A stretch of 53,875 nt of DNA from an uncultured Oscillospiraceae bacterium (GCA_934589225.1 CAKTNS010000015.1:1-53875); one strand, 5' to 3'; positions 14,884 through 23,951 are shown, counted from the stretch's first letter. Translations and numbers: made by a program. The notes: generated by a model not told the origin, from the sequence alone.

Positions 14884-15963
14884 ATGAATAAACCCATTCT
14901 CGGCATTTCCATGGGCGATCCCTTCGGCAACGGCCCGGAGATCACCGTTCGGGCCCTGGCAGACCCCAAGATCTATGACCGCTGCCGCCCCCTGGTGGTG
15001 GGCGACGCTTCCAGCATGGCCTATGCCTTGAAGGTTGCCAAAAAGGTCTCCGGTGTGGACCTGGGGCTGCACATTTGCAAGGATGTAAAGGATGCCGCTT
15101 TCTGCTACGGCACCGTGGATGTGCTGGACATGGGCCTGGTGCCCGCCCAGTCCATTCCCGATACCAGTGACCTGGAGGTACCCAAGCCCTTCGGCGTAGG
15201 GGCCTGCGCCTTGGGCGGCGAGGCGGCCTTCCAGTATGTGGTGAAGGTCATCACTCTGGCCATGAACGGGGAGATCGACGCCACTGTGACGAACGCTCTG
15301 TCCAAGGAGGCCATTAACATGGCCGGGCACCACTACTCCGGCCATACGGAAATCTACGCCGACTATACCCATACCAATAAATACACCATGATGCTGGCCC
15401 ACGAGAATCTGCGGGTGGTCCATGTTTCCACCCACGTCTCCCTGCGGGAGGCCTGCGACCGGGTGAAGAAGGACCGGGTGCTGGACTGCATCCGCATCGC
15501 CAATGCCGGCTGCAAGGCCCTGGGCATTGAGAACCCCAAGATCGGCGTGGCGGGCCTGAACCCCCACTGCGGTGAGAACGGCATGTTCGGCACCGAGGAG
15601 ATCGAAGAGATCCAGCCCGCCATCGACGCGGCACTGGCCGAGGGCATCAACGTTCCCGAGAAGAAGCCCACGCCCCCCGACACGGTCTTCTCCAAGGCCT
15701 TGGGCGGCTGGTATGACATCGTGGTGGTCATGTACCACGACCAGGGCCACATCCCCCTGAAGGTCAAGGGCTTTGTCTACAACAAGGCCGAAGGCCACTG
15801 GGATGCGGTGGCCGGTATCAACGTGACCCTGGGCCTGCCCATCATCCGGGCCTCCGTAGACCACGGCACCGGCTTCGGCCACGCGGGCAACGGCCACGCC
15901 AACGAACTGAGCCTGGTAAACGCCATGGATTACGCCATTACACTGGCGAATCACAAGCAGTAA
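14884..15963 (+). CDS. pdxA2: PdxA2-like 4-phospho-threonate dehydrogenase
   Basis: 359 residues. The start motif SMGDPFGNGPE corresponds to GDPAGIGPE of PdxA. Metal-ligand histidines are His184 (STHVSL), His228 (GLNPHCGE) and His285 (YHDQGH); SVDHGTGFGHAG closes the substrate site. PdxA2 enzymes oxidise and decarboxylate D-threonate- or D-erythronate-4-phosphate to DHAP using NAD. Pairing with a DUF1537 kinase is the known hallmark of catabolic PdxA2, as opposed to vitamin B6 synthesis. AAAAGGAG lies upstream. Confidence 0.88.
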   Translation: MNKPILGISMGDPFGNGPEITVRALADPKIYDRCRPLVVGDASSMAYALKVAKKVSGVDLGLHICKDVKDAAFCYGTVDVLDMGLVPAQSIPDTSDLEVPKPFGVGACALGGEAAFQYVVKVITLAMNGEIDATVTNALSKEAINMAGHHYSGHTEIYADYTHTNKYTMMLAHENLRVVHVSTHVSLREACDRVKKDRVLDCIRIANAGCKALGIENPKIGVAGLNPHCGENGMFGTEEIEEIQPAIDAALAEGINVPEKKPTPPDTVFSKALGGWYDIVVVMYHDQGHIPLKVKGFVYNKAEGHWDAVAGINVTLGLPIIRASVDHGTGFGHAGNGHANELSLVNAMDYAITLANHKQ

Positions 15964-15981
15964 AGAAAGGGAGAAGCTGCA

Positions 15982-16971
15982 ATGAAATTTGTAATGACTC
16001 AGGCCGTATGCCCCCAGGGCATGGAGTTTTTGAAGGATATTGCCCAGGTTTATGTGGCCGACAACGGCGACCCCAACAACTACCTGGATGAAATGCGGGA
16101 CGCGGATGCCCTGATCGTCCGTATCGCCAAGTGTGACGGCAAGGCCATTGCCGGGAGCCCTGCCTTAAAGGTCATCGGCCGTACCGGCGTGGGCTACGAC
16201 AGCGTAGACGTGGCGGAGGCCACCAAGCGGGGCATCCCCGTGGTGATCACCCCCGGTGCCAACAACCGCTCCGTTGCCGAGCACGCCGTGGCCATGATGT
16301 TCGCCCTGTCCAAGAACCTCTATGAGGCCCAGACGGAAATGCTCCGGGGCAACTGGAAAATCCGGGATGCCAAAAAGGCCTTTGAGCTGGAGGGCAAAAC
16401 CGTGGGTGTCATCGGCCTGGGTGCCATTGGCCGGGAAACCGCCAAAATCTGCCAGGGCTGCGGCATGAAGCTGGCGGGATACGACCCCTTCCTCTCCCGG
16501 GAAAAGATCGAGGCCCTGGGGGCGGACTACTACGAAAACTATGAGGACCTGCTGAAGGTCAGCGACATTGTGACCATCCACGTCCCCCTGACCGAGGGCA
16601 CCCGGAATATGATCTCCAAGCCCCAGCTGGAAATGATGAAGGATACCGCACTGCTGATCAACTGCTCCCGGGGCGGCATCGTTAACGAGCAGGACCTGGT
16701 GGAGGCCCTGAAAAACGGCACCATCGCCGGAGCCGGTACCGATGTGTACTGCAGCGAGCCCCCCGCCGCCGACGACCCCCTGCTGAACTGCCCCAACCTG
16801 ATCGTCAGCCCCCACTCCGCCGCCCAGACCAGAGAAGCCGTAATCAAAATGGCCCAAATGTGCGTCCGGGGCTGCCTGGCCGTCTGCCAGGGCAAGAAGT
16901 GGCCCTATGTGGCTGACAAGTCCGTATACGATCACCCCGCCTGGGCCGGTAAGGATTGGGCTGAGGTTTAA
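15982..16971 (+). CDS. D-isomer-specific 2-hydroxyacid dehydrogenase
   Basis: 329 residues of the SerA/formate-dehydrogenase-like fold. Rossmann motif GVIGLGAIG is at 142-150; the catalytic trio is Arg230 (CSRGGIV), Glu259 (YCSEPP) and His278 (SPHSAAQ). No ACT domain, so it is not a full regulatory SerA. It interconverts a 2-hydroxy acid and a 2-oxo acid with NAD(P)H. Placed between PdxA2 and the second aldolase, it may make the 2-oxo acid that the aldolase cleaves, or reduce a product. Confidence 0.87.
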   Translation: MKFVMTQAVCPQGMEFLKDIAQVYVADNGDPNNYLDEMRDADALIVRIAKCDGKAIAGSPALKVIGRTGVGYDSVDVAEATKRGIPVVITPGANNRSVAEHAVAMMFALSKNLYEAQTEMLRGNWKIRDAKKAFELEGKTVGVIGLGAIGRETAKICQGCGMKLAGYDPFLSREKIEALGADYYENYEDLLKVSDIVTIHVPLTEGTRNMISKPQLEMMKDTALLINCSRGGIVNEQDLVEALKNGTIAGAGTDVYCSEPPAADDPLLNCPNLIVSPHSAAQTREAVIKMAQMCVRGCLAVCQGKKWPYVADKSVYDHPAWAGKDWAEV

Positions 16972-16986
16972 AGAAAGGAGATCACC

Positions 16987-17889
16987 ATGAATAAACTTGT
17001 ACAGGGGATCATCACCCCCATCCTCACGCCTATGTATGAGGACGAGAGCATCAATTTTGACGAGCTGCGCAATCAGGTAGAGCGCCTGATCCGGGCCGGT
17101 GTCTCCGGACTGTTCTGCTTCGGTACCAACGGCGAGAGCTATATCATCAGCGAGGAAGAGAAGTACGCGGTCCTGAAGGTAGTCATTGAGCAGACCGCCG
17201 GACGGGTGCCGGTTTATGCCGGTACCGGCTGCCCCGGCACCAAGGATACCATCCGCATGAGCCTGAAGGCCAAGGAATTGGGCGCCGATGTGCTGAGCAT
17301 CATCTGCCCCTACTTTGCCGCCGCCAACCAGCAGGAGATTTACAACCACTACGCGGCAGTGGCCCAGGCCGTGGACCTGCCCATTGTGGTTTACAACATC
17401 CCCGCCAGAACCGGCAACGCGGTGGCCCCCGCCACCATCGGCAAGCTGGCCCACACCTTCAAGAACATTGTAGGTGTCAAGGATTCCTCCGGCAATTTCC
17501 TGAACATGCAGCAATACATTGAGGAAACCCGGGACCTGGAGGATTTCAGCGTCCTCTCCGGAAACGATGCCCTGATTTTCGACAATCTGGTCAACGGCGG
17601 CGCCGGTGCCATTGCCGGTTGCAGCAACATTTACCCCAAGACCATTTGCAGCATCGTCTCTCTGTACCGTGAGGGAAAGCTTCAGGAGGCTTTGGAGGTG
17701 CAGCGCAGCCTTGTAAGCCTGCGGGATACCTTCAAGTACGGCAACCCCAATACCATGATCAAATACGCCACCAAGCTCATGGGCTACCCCGTAGGCGATT
17801 GCCGCAGCCCCTTCAACAGCATCAGCGGCGACGGAAAGGAAGCCCTGAGAAAGGTGCTGGAGGAGAACAAGGCCAAGGGTATGGAATAA
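16987..17889 (+). CDS. DapA/N-acetylneuraminate-lyase family aldolase 2
   Basis: 300 residues. GTNGE is at 46-50, Tyr136 in VYNIPARTG and Lys165 in GVKDSSGN. It is a paralogue of the enzyme at 13942: GLFCFGTNGESYI versus GLFPFGTNGEGYI, and both end VGDCR.PF. Retention of both copies with full catalytic residues argues for two different substrates or two steps. The start is 15 bp after the dehydrogenase stop, with AAAGGAG. Confidence 0.85.
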   Translation: MNKLVQGIITPILTPMYEDESINFDELRNQVERLIRAGVSGLFCFGTNGESYIISEEEKYAVLKVVIEQTAGRVPVYAGTGCPGTKDTIRMSLKAKELGADVLSIICPYFAAANQQEIYNHYAAVAQAVDLPIVVYNIPARTGNAVAPATIGKLAHTFKNIVGVKDSSGNFLNMQQYIEETRDLEDFSVLSGNDALIFDNLVNGGAGAIAGCSNIYPKTICSIVSLYREGKLQEALEVQRSLVSLRDTFKYGNPNTMIKYATKLMGYPVGDCRSPFNSISGDGKEALRKVLEENKAKGME

Positions 17890-17916
17890 AAGCCCGGGCC
17901 GGGAAAGGAGAAACCA

Positions 17917-18525
17917 ATGGGAAAATACTTAAAAGACAGAGATGTGCTGACCGCCATCTTCTTCCTGATTTTTGATGCGGTCTATCTGGGCGTGGGTATC
18001 AAGATTCCCGTGTCCGATTCCTCCAGTGTCGGCGCCGGATTTATGCCCCGGGTTTACGGCTTCGTGATGCTGGCGGTGGCCCTGATCCTGCTGTTTACCA
18101 GCATTGTTCGGGTTAGAAAGCGCTCCGAAAAGGAGCAGGCGGAAATCGCCGCCTCCATGTCCATTGACAAAAAGGATGCCATGCGGATGCTGGTGGGCTT
18201 TGTGGCCATTCTGCTCTATGTGCTGCTGCTGACCAAAATCGGCTTCATTCTGTGCAGCATCCCCCTGCTGTTCCTGCTGGTGCTGCTGCTGACACCCCAG
18301 TACGTTGTGGACAACTATGTGAAGCACAACTGCTGTGATGACCAGGGCAACCTGCGAAAGGAATGCACCAACGCCAAGGGAACTGTAAAGTTTAAGTGTA
18401 TGCTGAAATACTACGGCAAGGTCCTGCTGTTTGCTGTGGTCTTCACCGTTGCCGTGTATGCCCTGTTTAATTACGCATTGGGTCTGAGAATGCCCCAGGG
18501 TATTCTGAAGAACATCCTGCCGTAA
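17917..18525 (+). CDS. tctB: Tripartite tricarboxylate transporter small membrane subunit TctB
   Basis: 202 residues with four predicted TM helices (about 12-30, 46-64, 92-127 as two, 167-187). TctB partners TctA in the secondary, ion-driven TTT importer. It is longer than the usual 150-170 residues because of a polar insert (about 131-166) between the last helices with Cys139, Cys140, Cys150 and Cys161. That insert is not a normal TctB feature as far as I know. First gene of tctBAC; RBS AAAGGAG. Confidence 0.85.
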   Translation: MGKYLKDRDVLTAIFFLIFDAVYLGVGIKIPVSDSSSVGAGFMPRVYGFVMLAVALILLFTSIVRVRKRSEKEQAEIAASMSIDKKDAMRMLVGFVAILLYVLLLTKIGFILCSIPLLFLLVLLLTPQYVVDNYVKHNCCDDQGNLRKECTNAKGTVKFKCMLKYYGKVLLFAVVFTVAVYALFNYALGLRMPQGILKNILP

Positions 18526-18540
18526 AGAAAGGAGAAAAGA

Positions 18541-20073
18541 ATGCTAGAAACATTTGCAGTGGGCTTGTCCAGCATTGCCAACACCGCCTGCCTCATTTCC
18601 ATTATCGGCGGCGTGTTCATCGGCATCATCTTTGGCGCGGTCCCCGGACTGAGCGCGACCATGGCACTGGCCCTGTTTTTGCCCATCACCTATTCCATGG
18701 ATTCCGTCACCGCCGTTGTTCTGCTGACCTCTTTGTATGTAGGCGGTATTTCCGGCGGCCTGATCTCCGCAATTCTGACCGGTATTCCCGGCACCCCTTC
18801 CTCTGTGGCCACCTGCTTTGACGGCTGGCCCATGACCCAGAAGGGTCAGGGCGTAAAGGCCCTGGGCGTCGGTGTTGTGGCCAGCTTCGGCGGCAGCATC
18901 TTCTCCACCATCATCCTGATTTTCGCCGCCCCCGCTCTGGCCGCCATTGCCATTCGCTTCGGCAACTATGAGTATTTCGCCATTGCCCTGTTCAGCCTGA
19001 GCATGATGTGCGGCCTTTCCGGCGACAACCTGTGGAAGGGTCTGCTCAGCGGCCTCATGGGCTGCATGTTCGCCACCGTGGGCCTGGATGCCATCGGTGC
19101 CGTCAAGCGCTTCACCTTCGGCAGCCGTCTGGTGCAAAGCGGCTTCCAGACCCTGCCCGTTCTGATCGGCCTGTTTGCCGTTGCCGAGATCATCTCCCGG
19201 ATCGCCAGCGCCCGGACCACCAAGCCCGAGCCTCCCGTTGATGTGAATATGAAGGGCATCAAGGGCTTCGGCTTCAGCCTGAAGGAAGCCGGTGCCCAGC
19301 TGAAAAACTTCCTGATGTGCTCCGCCATCGGCACGGCCATTGGCATCCTGCCCGGCATCGGCGGCGGCGCGGCCAACGTCATGGCCTACGGCGTCAGCAA
19401 ATCCACCAGCAAGCACCCGGAAAACTACGGCAAGGGCGACCCCGGCGGCGTTGTGGCAACGGAATCCTCCAACAATGCGGCGGTAGGCGGCGCTCTGGTG
19501 CCCCTGCTGTCCCTGGGCATCCCCGGCGACACGGTAACGGCCATGCTGCTGGGCGGCCTGACCCTCCACGGTGTCACTGCCGGTCCTCTGATGTTCACGG
19601 AGCACGCGGACATTGTGTATTCCATTTTCCTGACCATGATCGTTGCCTCCGTGGTAATGCTGTTCATGGAGTTCTACGGCCTGCGGGTATTCGCAAAGCT
19701 GCTGGCGGTTCCCAAGTACTATCTGCTGCCCGCCATTTTCATGTGCTGCGTCATCGGTGCCTACGGCACACGGCACAACATGTTTGACGTATGGAGCGTC
19801 CTGGTCTTCGGTCTGGTGGGCGTGGTGTTCTCCAAGCTGAAGGTGCCCAGTGCCCCCTTCATCCTGGGCTTTATCATCGGACCGCTGGCGGAAAACAATC
19901 TGCGCCGGGGCCTGATGTTCGCCAAGGGCGATTTCGGAATGTTCTTCACCCGTCCCATCGCCGTGGTGTTCTTCATCGCCGCCGCCGTCAGCCTGATTTT
20001 GGGCATTGTCAAGAGCGTCCGTCCCAAGAAGCAGACCGAAGCCGAGAAGCTGGCCGCCGAAGCGGACCTGTGA
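18541..20073 (+). CDS. tctA: Tripartite tricarboxylate transporter large membrane subunit TctA
   Basis: 510 residues, about 11-12 TM helices. Family signatures are FGAVPGLSATMAL near the N-terminus, GIPGTPSSVATCFDG and, in the second half, ILPGIGGGAANVMAYG, the two halves being internally related. It forms the transport channel of the TTT importer. It begins 15 bp after tctB. From the enzymes around it the substrate is likely a hydroxylated short carboxylate such as a tetronate or aldonate, not citrate. Confidence 0.93.
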   Translation: MLETFAVGLSSIANTACLISIIGGVFIGIIFGAVPGLSATMALALFLPITYSMDSVTAVVLLTSLYVGGISGGLISAILTGIPGTPSSVATCFDGWPMTQKGQGVKALGVGVVASFGGSIFSTIILIFAAPALAAIAIRFGNYEYFAIALFSLSMMCGLSGDNLWKGLLSGLMGCMFATVGLDAIGAVKRFTFGSRLVQSGFQTLPVLIGLFAVAEIISRIASARTTKPEPPVDVNMKGIKGFGFSLKEAGAQLKNFLMCSAIGTAIGILPGIGGGAANVMAYGVSKSTSKHPENYGKGDPGGVVATESSNNAAVGGALVPLLSLGIPGDTVTAMLLGGLTLHGVTAGPLMFTEHADIVYSIFLTMIVASVVMLFMEFYGLRVFAKLLAVPKYYLLPAIFMCCVIGAYGTRHNMFDVWSVLVFGLVGVVFSKLKVPSAPFILGFIIGPLAENNLRRGLMFAKGDFGMFFTRPIAVVFFIAAAVSLILGIVKSVRPKKQTEAEKLAAEADL

Positions 20074-20136
20074 TCAAAAAATCCGTATTCAAAGTTGCGT
20101 GACAACTTAAAAACAAAAAAAGAAAAGGAGATCATT

Positions 20137-21159
20137 ATGAAAAAGACCATGAAGAGAATCGCTGCTGCCTGCCTGGCTCTGATGCTGTGCTTCGGCCTGG
20201 TTGCCTGCGGAAGCTCCGACAACACCCAGACCACCGCCGCTGCCGGTTCTGACAGCGCCGCCCCCGCCACCGATACCGGCTGGCCCAAGAAGGACATTAC
20301 CATTGTTGTTCCCTTTAACGCCGGCGGCGACACGGATTTCCACGCCCGTCTGCTGGCCCAGTACGCCGCCAAGAAGCTGGGTGTCAACGTGATCGTTGAA
20401 AACGTAGCCGGTGCCAACGGCTCCCAGGGTATGCTCCAGGTTATGGACAGCGACCCCGACGGCTACACCGCCCTGTTCTTCCACGACTCCATGCTGACCA
20501 ACAACCTGGTGGGCACCTGTGAGTATAACTACACCGACATGAAGCTCTGCGCCGCCACCATCTCCGACAACAGCTACGTGCTGGCCGTCAACAAGAAGAG
20601 CGGCATGACCACCTTGCAGGATGTAGTGGATGCCGCCAAGGCAAAGCCCGGCGATCTGCTGTACGCTTCCAGCGTGGGCGGCTACAGCTACTACCTGGGC
20701 CGGAAGTTTGAGGTAGAGAACGATGTGGACTTCAATATTGTTGACGCGGGCGGCGGCACCGACCGGAACGCCGCGCTGCTGGCCGGTACCATCGACACCA
20801 ACTGCAACCCCTACGGCGTTATGAAGAGCTATTTCGATTCCGGCGACTTTATTGCCGTTGCCAACCTGGCCGAAGAGCGGAATCCTCTGTTCCCCGATGT
20901 TCCCACCGCCAAGGAGCAGGGCTTTGATTGGGTAGCCGAGCGGCACTACTTCCTCAGCTTCCCCAAGGACACCGATGATGCCATTGTCGCCAAGATGGAA
21001 AGCGTCATTCAGGAAATCTGTGCAGACCCCGAGTTCATCGCCGCCACGGAGGCCGCCTACTGTGTAACGCCTACCTTCATCGGCTCCGCTGACCTGAAGG
21101 CCACCCTGGATGCATACTTCGCCGACTTCAGCAGCCATATGGAACTGATCAACGGCTGA
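20137..21159 (+). CDS. tctC: TTT-family substrate-binding lipoprotein TctC
   Basis: 340 residues from MKKTMKRIAA (AAAAGGAG upstream; the earlier in-frame start is rejected). Lipobox LVAC at 21-24 predicts lipid-anchored Cys24, and a Ser/Thr/Ala linker follows. The mature domain has the Bug/TctC pattern: DITIVVPFNAGGDTD, NVAGANGSQG, and LAGTIDTNCNP. It captures the substrate outside the membrane and hands it to TctAB. A hairpin follows the stop. Confidence 0.9.
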   Translation: MKKTMKRIAAACLALMLCFGLVACGSSDNTQTTAAAGSDSAAPATDTGWPKKDITIVVPFNAGGDTDFHARLLAQYAAKKLGVNVIVENVAGANGSQGMLQVMDSDPDGYTALFFHDSMLTNNLVGTCEYNYTDMKLCAATISDNSYVLAVNKKSGMTTLQDVVDAAKAKPGDLLYASSVGGYSYYLGRKFEVENDVDFNIVDAGGGTDRNAALLAGTIDTNCNPYGVMKSYFDSGDFIAVANLAEERNPLFPDVPTAKEQGFDWVAERHYFLSFPKDTDDAIVAKMESVIQEICADPEFIAATEAAYCVTPTFIGSADLKATLDAYFADFSSHMELING

Positions 21160-21186
21160 TCTGTTTATTCATTCCGCAAAACCACA

Positions 21187-21226
21187 GGGGCTGCCGCTGT
21201 TTTCAGCGGCAGCCCCAGGCCTTTTT
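21187..21226 (+). terminator. Intrinsic terminator or attenuator inside the operon
   Basis: GGGGCTGCCGCTG (21187-21199) pairs perfectly with CAGCGGCAGCCCC (21204-21216), followed by CTTTTTAG. It separates the ten-gene block after tctC from the SDR gene, which starts 18 bp later with no visible own promoter, so partial read-through is likely. Confidence 0.8.
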
Positions 21227-21243
21227 AGAGAAAGGAATATGCA

Positions 21244-21999
21244 ATGGAAACAAAGCTTCAGGGAAAGGTCGCCATCGTCACCGGCGCTTCCAGCGGCATC
21301 GGCGCGGCGACCGCAAAAAGCCTGGCCCGGGAAGGGGCAAAGGTCCTGCTTACCGCCAGACGGCAGGAACGCTTGGAGGCTTTGGCCGCCGAGATTCGGG
21401 AGCTGGGCGGGTCTGCTGCCTGTCTGGCAGGGGATATGGCCAGTGCCGCATTCTGTGACGAGCTGGTAAAATTCGCCGTACAAGTCTTTGGAGCCGTACA
21501 CATTCTGGTGTGCAGCGCCGGTATGGCCCTGCGGGAGAGCAGCCTGGATATGACGGAGGAAGCCTGGAATCAGGTCCTCACCGTCAATCTGACTGCCCCG
21601 ATGCTGTTGAGTCAGGCCTGTATCCGGCAGTTCCTGGACCAGGGAATCGGGGGGAAAATCGTCTATATTTCCAGCACCGCCGGAAAAAACGTGAACATGG
21701 GTGCTTCCCCCAGTTATGGAGCCAGCAAGGCAGGGTTGCTGTATTTGACCCGTCACTTTGCCACGGAATTTGCGGGGGCGGGCATCTACGTCAATGCCAT
21801 TTGCCCCGGCCCGGTCGATTCGGAGATCACCGGCACATGGACACCGGAGCACCGGCAAAGCGTGCTGCGCAATCTGCCCCTGGGCCGTATGGGAACACCC
21901 CAGGACATTGCCGCCCTGGCGGTATTCCTGTCCAGCGCCCTGAGCGATTATATCACGGGAGAATCCGTCCTGATCAATGGCGGCAGATACATGGAATAA
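21244..21999 (+). CDS. Short-chain dehydrogenase/reductase
   Basis: 251 residues, classical SDR. Cofactor motif GASSGIG is at 14-20, catalytic Ser143/144, Tyr158 and Lys162 in SYGASK. The usual NNAG is replaced by CSAG. The C-terminus ends with LINGGRYME, typical of FabG-like enzymes. It would oxidise a hydroxyl of the imported sugar acid or reduce a keto intermediate. It follows the terminator at 21187-21226, so its level is probably lower than that of the upstream genes. Confidence 0.88.
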   Translation: METKLQGKVAIVTGASSGIGAATAKSLAREGAKVLLTARRQERLEALAAEIRELGGSAACLAGDMASAAFCDELVKFAVQVFGAVHILVCSAGMALRESSLDMTEEAWNQVLTVNLTAPMLLSQACIRQFLDQGIGGKIVYISSTAGKNVNMGASPSYGASKAGLLYLTRHFATEFAGAGIYVNAICPGPVDSEITGTWTPEHRQSVLRNLPLGRMGTPQDIAALAVFLSSALSDYITGESVLINGGRYME

Positions 22000-22037
22000 A
22001 GAAACCGCACAACCCCACTCACGGCGGGGGAAGAGCA

Positions 22038-22067
22038 TTGACAAGGGCCCCCATGATCATCTATACT
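22038..22067 (+). promoter_or_regulatory. Sigma-A promoter of the PrpR-type regulator
   Basis: TTGACA (22038-22043), 18-bp spacer, TATACT (22062-22067). The regulator is thus transcribed separately from the operon. Confidence 0.65.
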
Positions 22068-22089
22068 GGAGGAAAGGAAACGGGAAACC

Positions 22090-23883
22090 ATGGAAAGAAG
22101 TGATATGATGGCGGAGAAACCCCGGCTGTTGTGTATTGCGCCTTATGAAAATATGAGCGCCGTTATGAAAACCGTGGCGGAGGAGTTTCCGGTGGAGCTG
22201 ACGGTGTATGTCGGTGACCTGGAGGCGGGCCTGGAGCTGGCGCTGCGGGATTTTCACAATGACTATGACGCGGTGATCTCCCGGGGCGGCACGGCGGCCA
22301 TGCTGCGCAGGCGGCTGACCCTGCCGGTGGTGGAGATCCCCGTGACCATGGTGGAGATCGTCCGGGCCATTCATCTGGCGGGGAATCTGTCCCAGCCCAT
22401 TGCGGTGGTGGGGCATCCCAATATTACCGAGCAGGCCAAGAACATCCAGAATCTTCTGCGCATCCCCGTGGCGGTGTTCCCCATTGAGGGGGCGGACCAG
22501 GCCCGGCAGCGGCTGGAGGGGCTGGGGGACCGGCGCTATACCCTGCTGTGCGACATGGTGGCCTACCGGATGGCCCAGGAATTGGGGCTCAACGCCATTC
22601 TCATCACCTCGGACCCGGACAGCGTCCGGGCCGCCTTCCAGGAGGCCCTGCGGATCTGCGACAACTGTCGGCGGCTCCAGGAGGAAAACCGGTTTCTGCG
22701 CCGCCTGGTGTGGAACCAGGTCAACAGCACCGTGGTGTTCACCCCCTCGGGAGAGCTGTTTTTCTCCACGGTCCCCGACGGCCAGACCGCCATTGTGAAT
22801 TACCTCCGGGAAAAGGCCCTGGAGCCCCGGGAGGAGCAGGACCACTACCTGAAGCAGATCAACAACGTGATCTACAACATCCGCCGCCGCTATGAAGGCT
22901 ACGGCGGCACCCTGTATACCACCTTCTATTTTTCCGAAAGCCGGGCCTCCGCCCCGGAGATCCGCCAGGGCATCCGGTATCTGGACCGGGAGGAGGCGGA
23001 GGAAAAATACCGGGCCAGCTTCTACAGCCTGACAAACCTCATGCGGGGCCTGCAGGACCAGATCCAGAAAATCAACGGCAGCACCCAGCCCCTGATCGTC
23101 TGCGGCGAGGAGGGCACCTGCAAAGAGCAGGTGGTGTGCCATATTTATGCCGCCAGCGCCTGGCGGAAAAACCCGCTGGTTATCGTGGACTGCTTTTTGC
23201 TGGATGAAAAGGGCTGGACCTTCCTGACGGACCACCACAATTCCCCTCTGGCCAAAAGCGACTGCACCGTCTTTTTGCAGGACGTGGACCTGCTGCCCCC
23301 TCAAAAGCAGCACCAGCTGATGGTGTGCCTGCTGACCATGGAGGTCAGCAAGCGGAACCGGCTGATCCTGTCCTGCGTCTGTCCCCCGGGGAGCCGGATT
23401 TCCCAGGAGGGCATGGCCTTTGCGGAAAAGCTGGAATGCCTGAATCTGTTCCTGCCCCCTCTGCGGCAGCGGCAGCAGCAGATGGCGGACCTGGTGGCCT
23501 TCTACTTAAACCACCTGAATACCCGGCTGGAACAGCAGACCCTGGGGGCCGACGACGGGGCCCTGCGGCTTTTGCAGGAGTACAACTGGCCCCACAACTA
23601 TTCCCAGTTCAAGCGAGTCATGCACGAGCTGGCCCTGGCCTGCCCCAACCGGAGCATCGCCGAGCCGGAGACCCGGCAGATCCTGGAGCGGGAGCGGTCC
23701 ATGACCGCCGTAGAGGCCCGGCCCCAGGGCGGCGCCGCCCTGAACCTCCGCCAGCCCCTGGACCAGATCAACCGGCAAATCGCCCGGCAGGTCCTCAGAG
23801 AGGAAAACGGCAACCAGACCGCCACCGCCCAGCGCCTGGGCATCGGCCGGACCACCCTTTGGCGGATGCTGAATCAGGAATAA
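22090..23883 (+). CDS. PrpR_N-type regulator with degenerate AAA+ domain
   Basis: 597 residues. The N-terminal part (about 12-185) matches the PrpR_N sensor domain (CIAPYENMS, SRGGTAAMLRR, VVGHPNITEQAKN). The centre aligns with sigma-54 activator ATPases but is damaged: Walker A reads GEEGTCKE (339-346) instead of GESGTGKE, the GAFTGA sigma-54 contact loop is absent, and Walker B reads VFLQDVD. The C-terminus is a Fis-type HTH (QTATAQRLGIGRTTLWRML). It probably regulates the adjacent sugar-acid operon at a sigma-A promoter without ATP-driven remodelling, in the manner of TyrR-like proteins. Confidence 0.82.
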   Translation: MERSDMMAEKPRLLCIAPYENMSAVMKTVAEEFPVELTVYVGDLEAGLELALRDFHNDYDAVISRGGTAAMLRRRLTLPVVEIPVTMVEIVRAIHLAGNLSQPIAVVGHPNITEQAKNIQNLLRIPVAVFPIEGADQARQRLEGLGDRRYTLLCDMVAYRMAQELGLNAILITSDPDSVRAAFQEALRICDNCRRLQEENRFLRRLVWNQVNSTVVFTPSGELFFSTVPDGQTAIVNYLREKALEPREEQDHYLKQINNVIYNIRRRYEGYGGTLYTTFYFSESRASAPEIRQGIRYLDREEAEEKYRASFYSLTNLMRGLQDQIQKINGSTQPLIVCGEEGTCKEQVVCHIYAASAWRKNPLVIVDCFLLDEKGWTFLTDHHNSPLAKSDCTVFLQDVDLLPPQKQHQLMVCLLTMEVSKRNRLILSCVCPPGSRISQEGMAFAEKLECLNLFLPPLRQRQQQMADLVAFYLNHLNTRLEQQTLGADDGALRLLQEYNWPHNYSQFKRVMHELALACPNRSIAEPETRQILERERSMTAVEARPQGGAALNLRQPLDQINRQIARQVLREENGNQTATAQRLGIGRTTLWRMLNQE

Positions 23884-23895
23884 CCGGAACCCGCA

Positions 23896-23928
23896 AAACG
23901 GAGCCCATGGGGGGCTCCGTTTCATTTT
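23896..23928 (+). terminator. Intrinsic terminator
   Basis: AAACGGAGCC (23896-23905) pairs with GGCTCCGTTT (23913-23922), then CATTTT. It ends the regulator transcript. Confidence 0.7.
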
Positions 23929-23951
23929 GAAAAAGGAAAGGCGGTTTGGCG

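Noticed and set aside
12733..15954. A 1073-codon open frame on the minus strand across three plus-strand genes
   Set aside because: It is antisense to the alcohol dehydrogenase, aldolase and pdxA genes, all with full motifs and ribosome binding sites. High GC codon bias leaves this frame open; its translation is low-complexity His/Gly/Val text with no domain.
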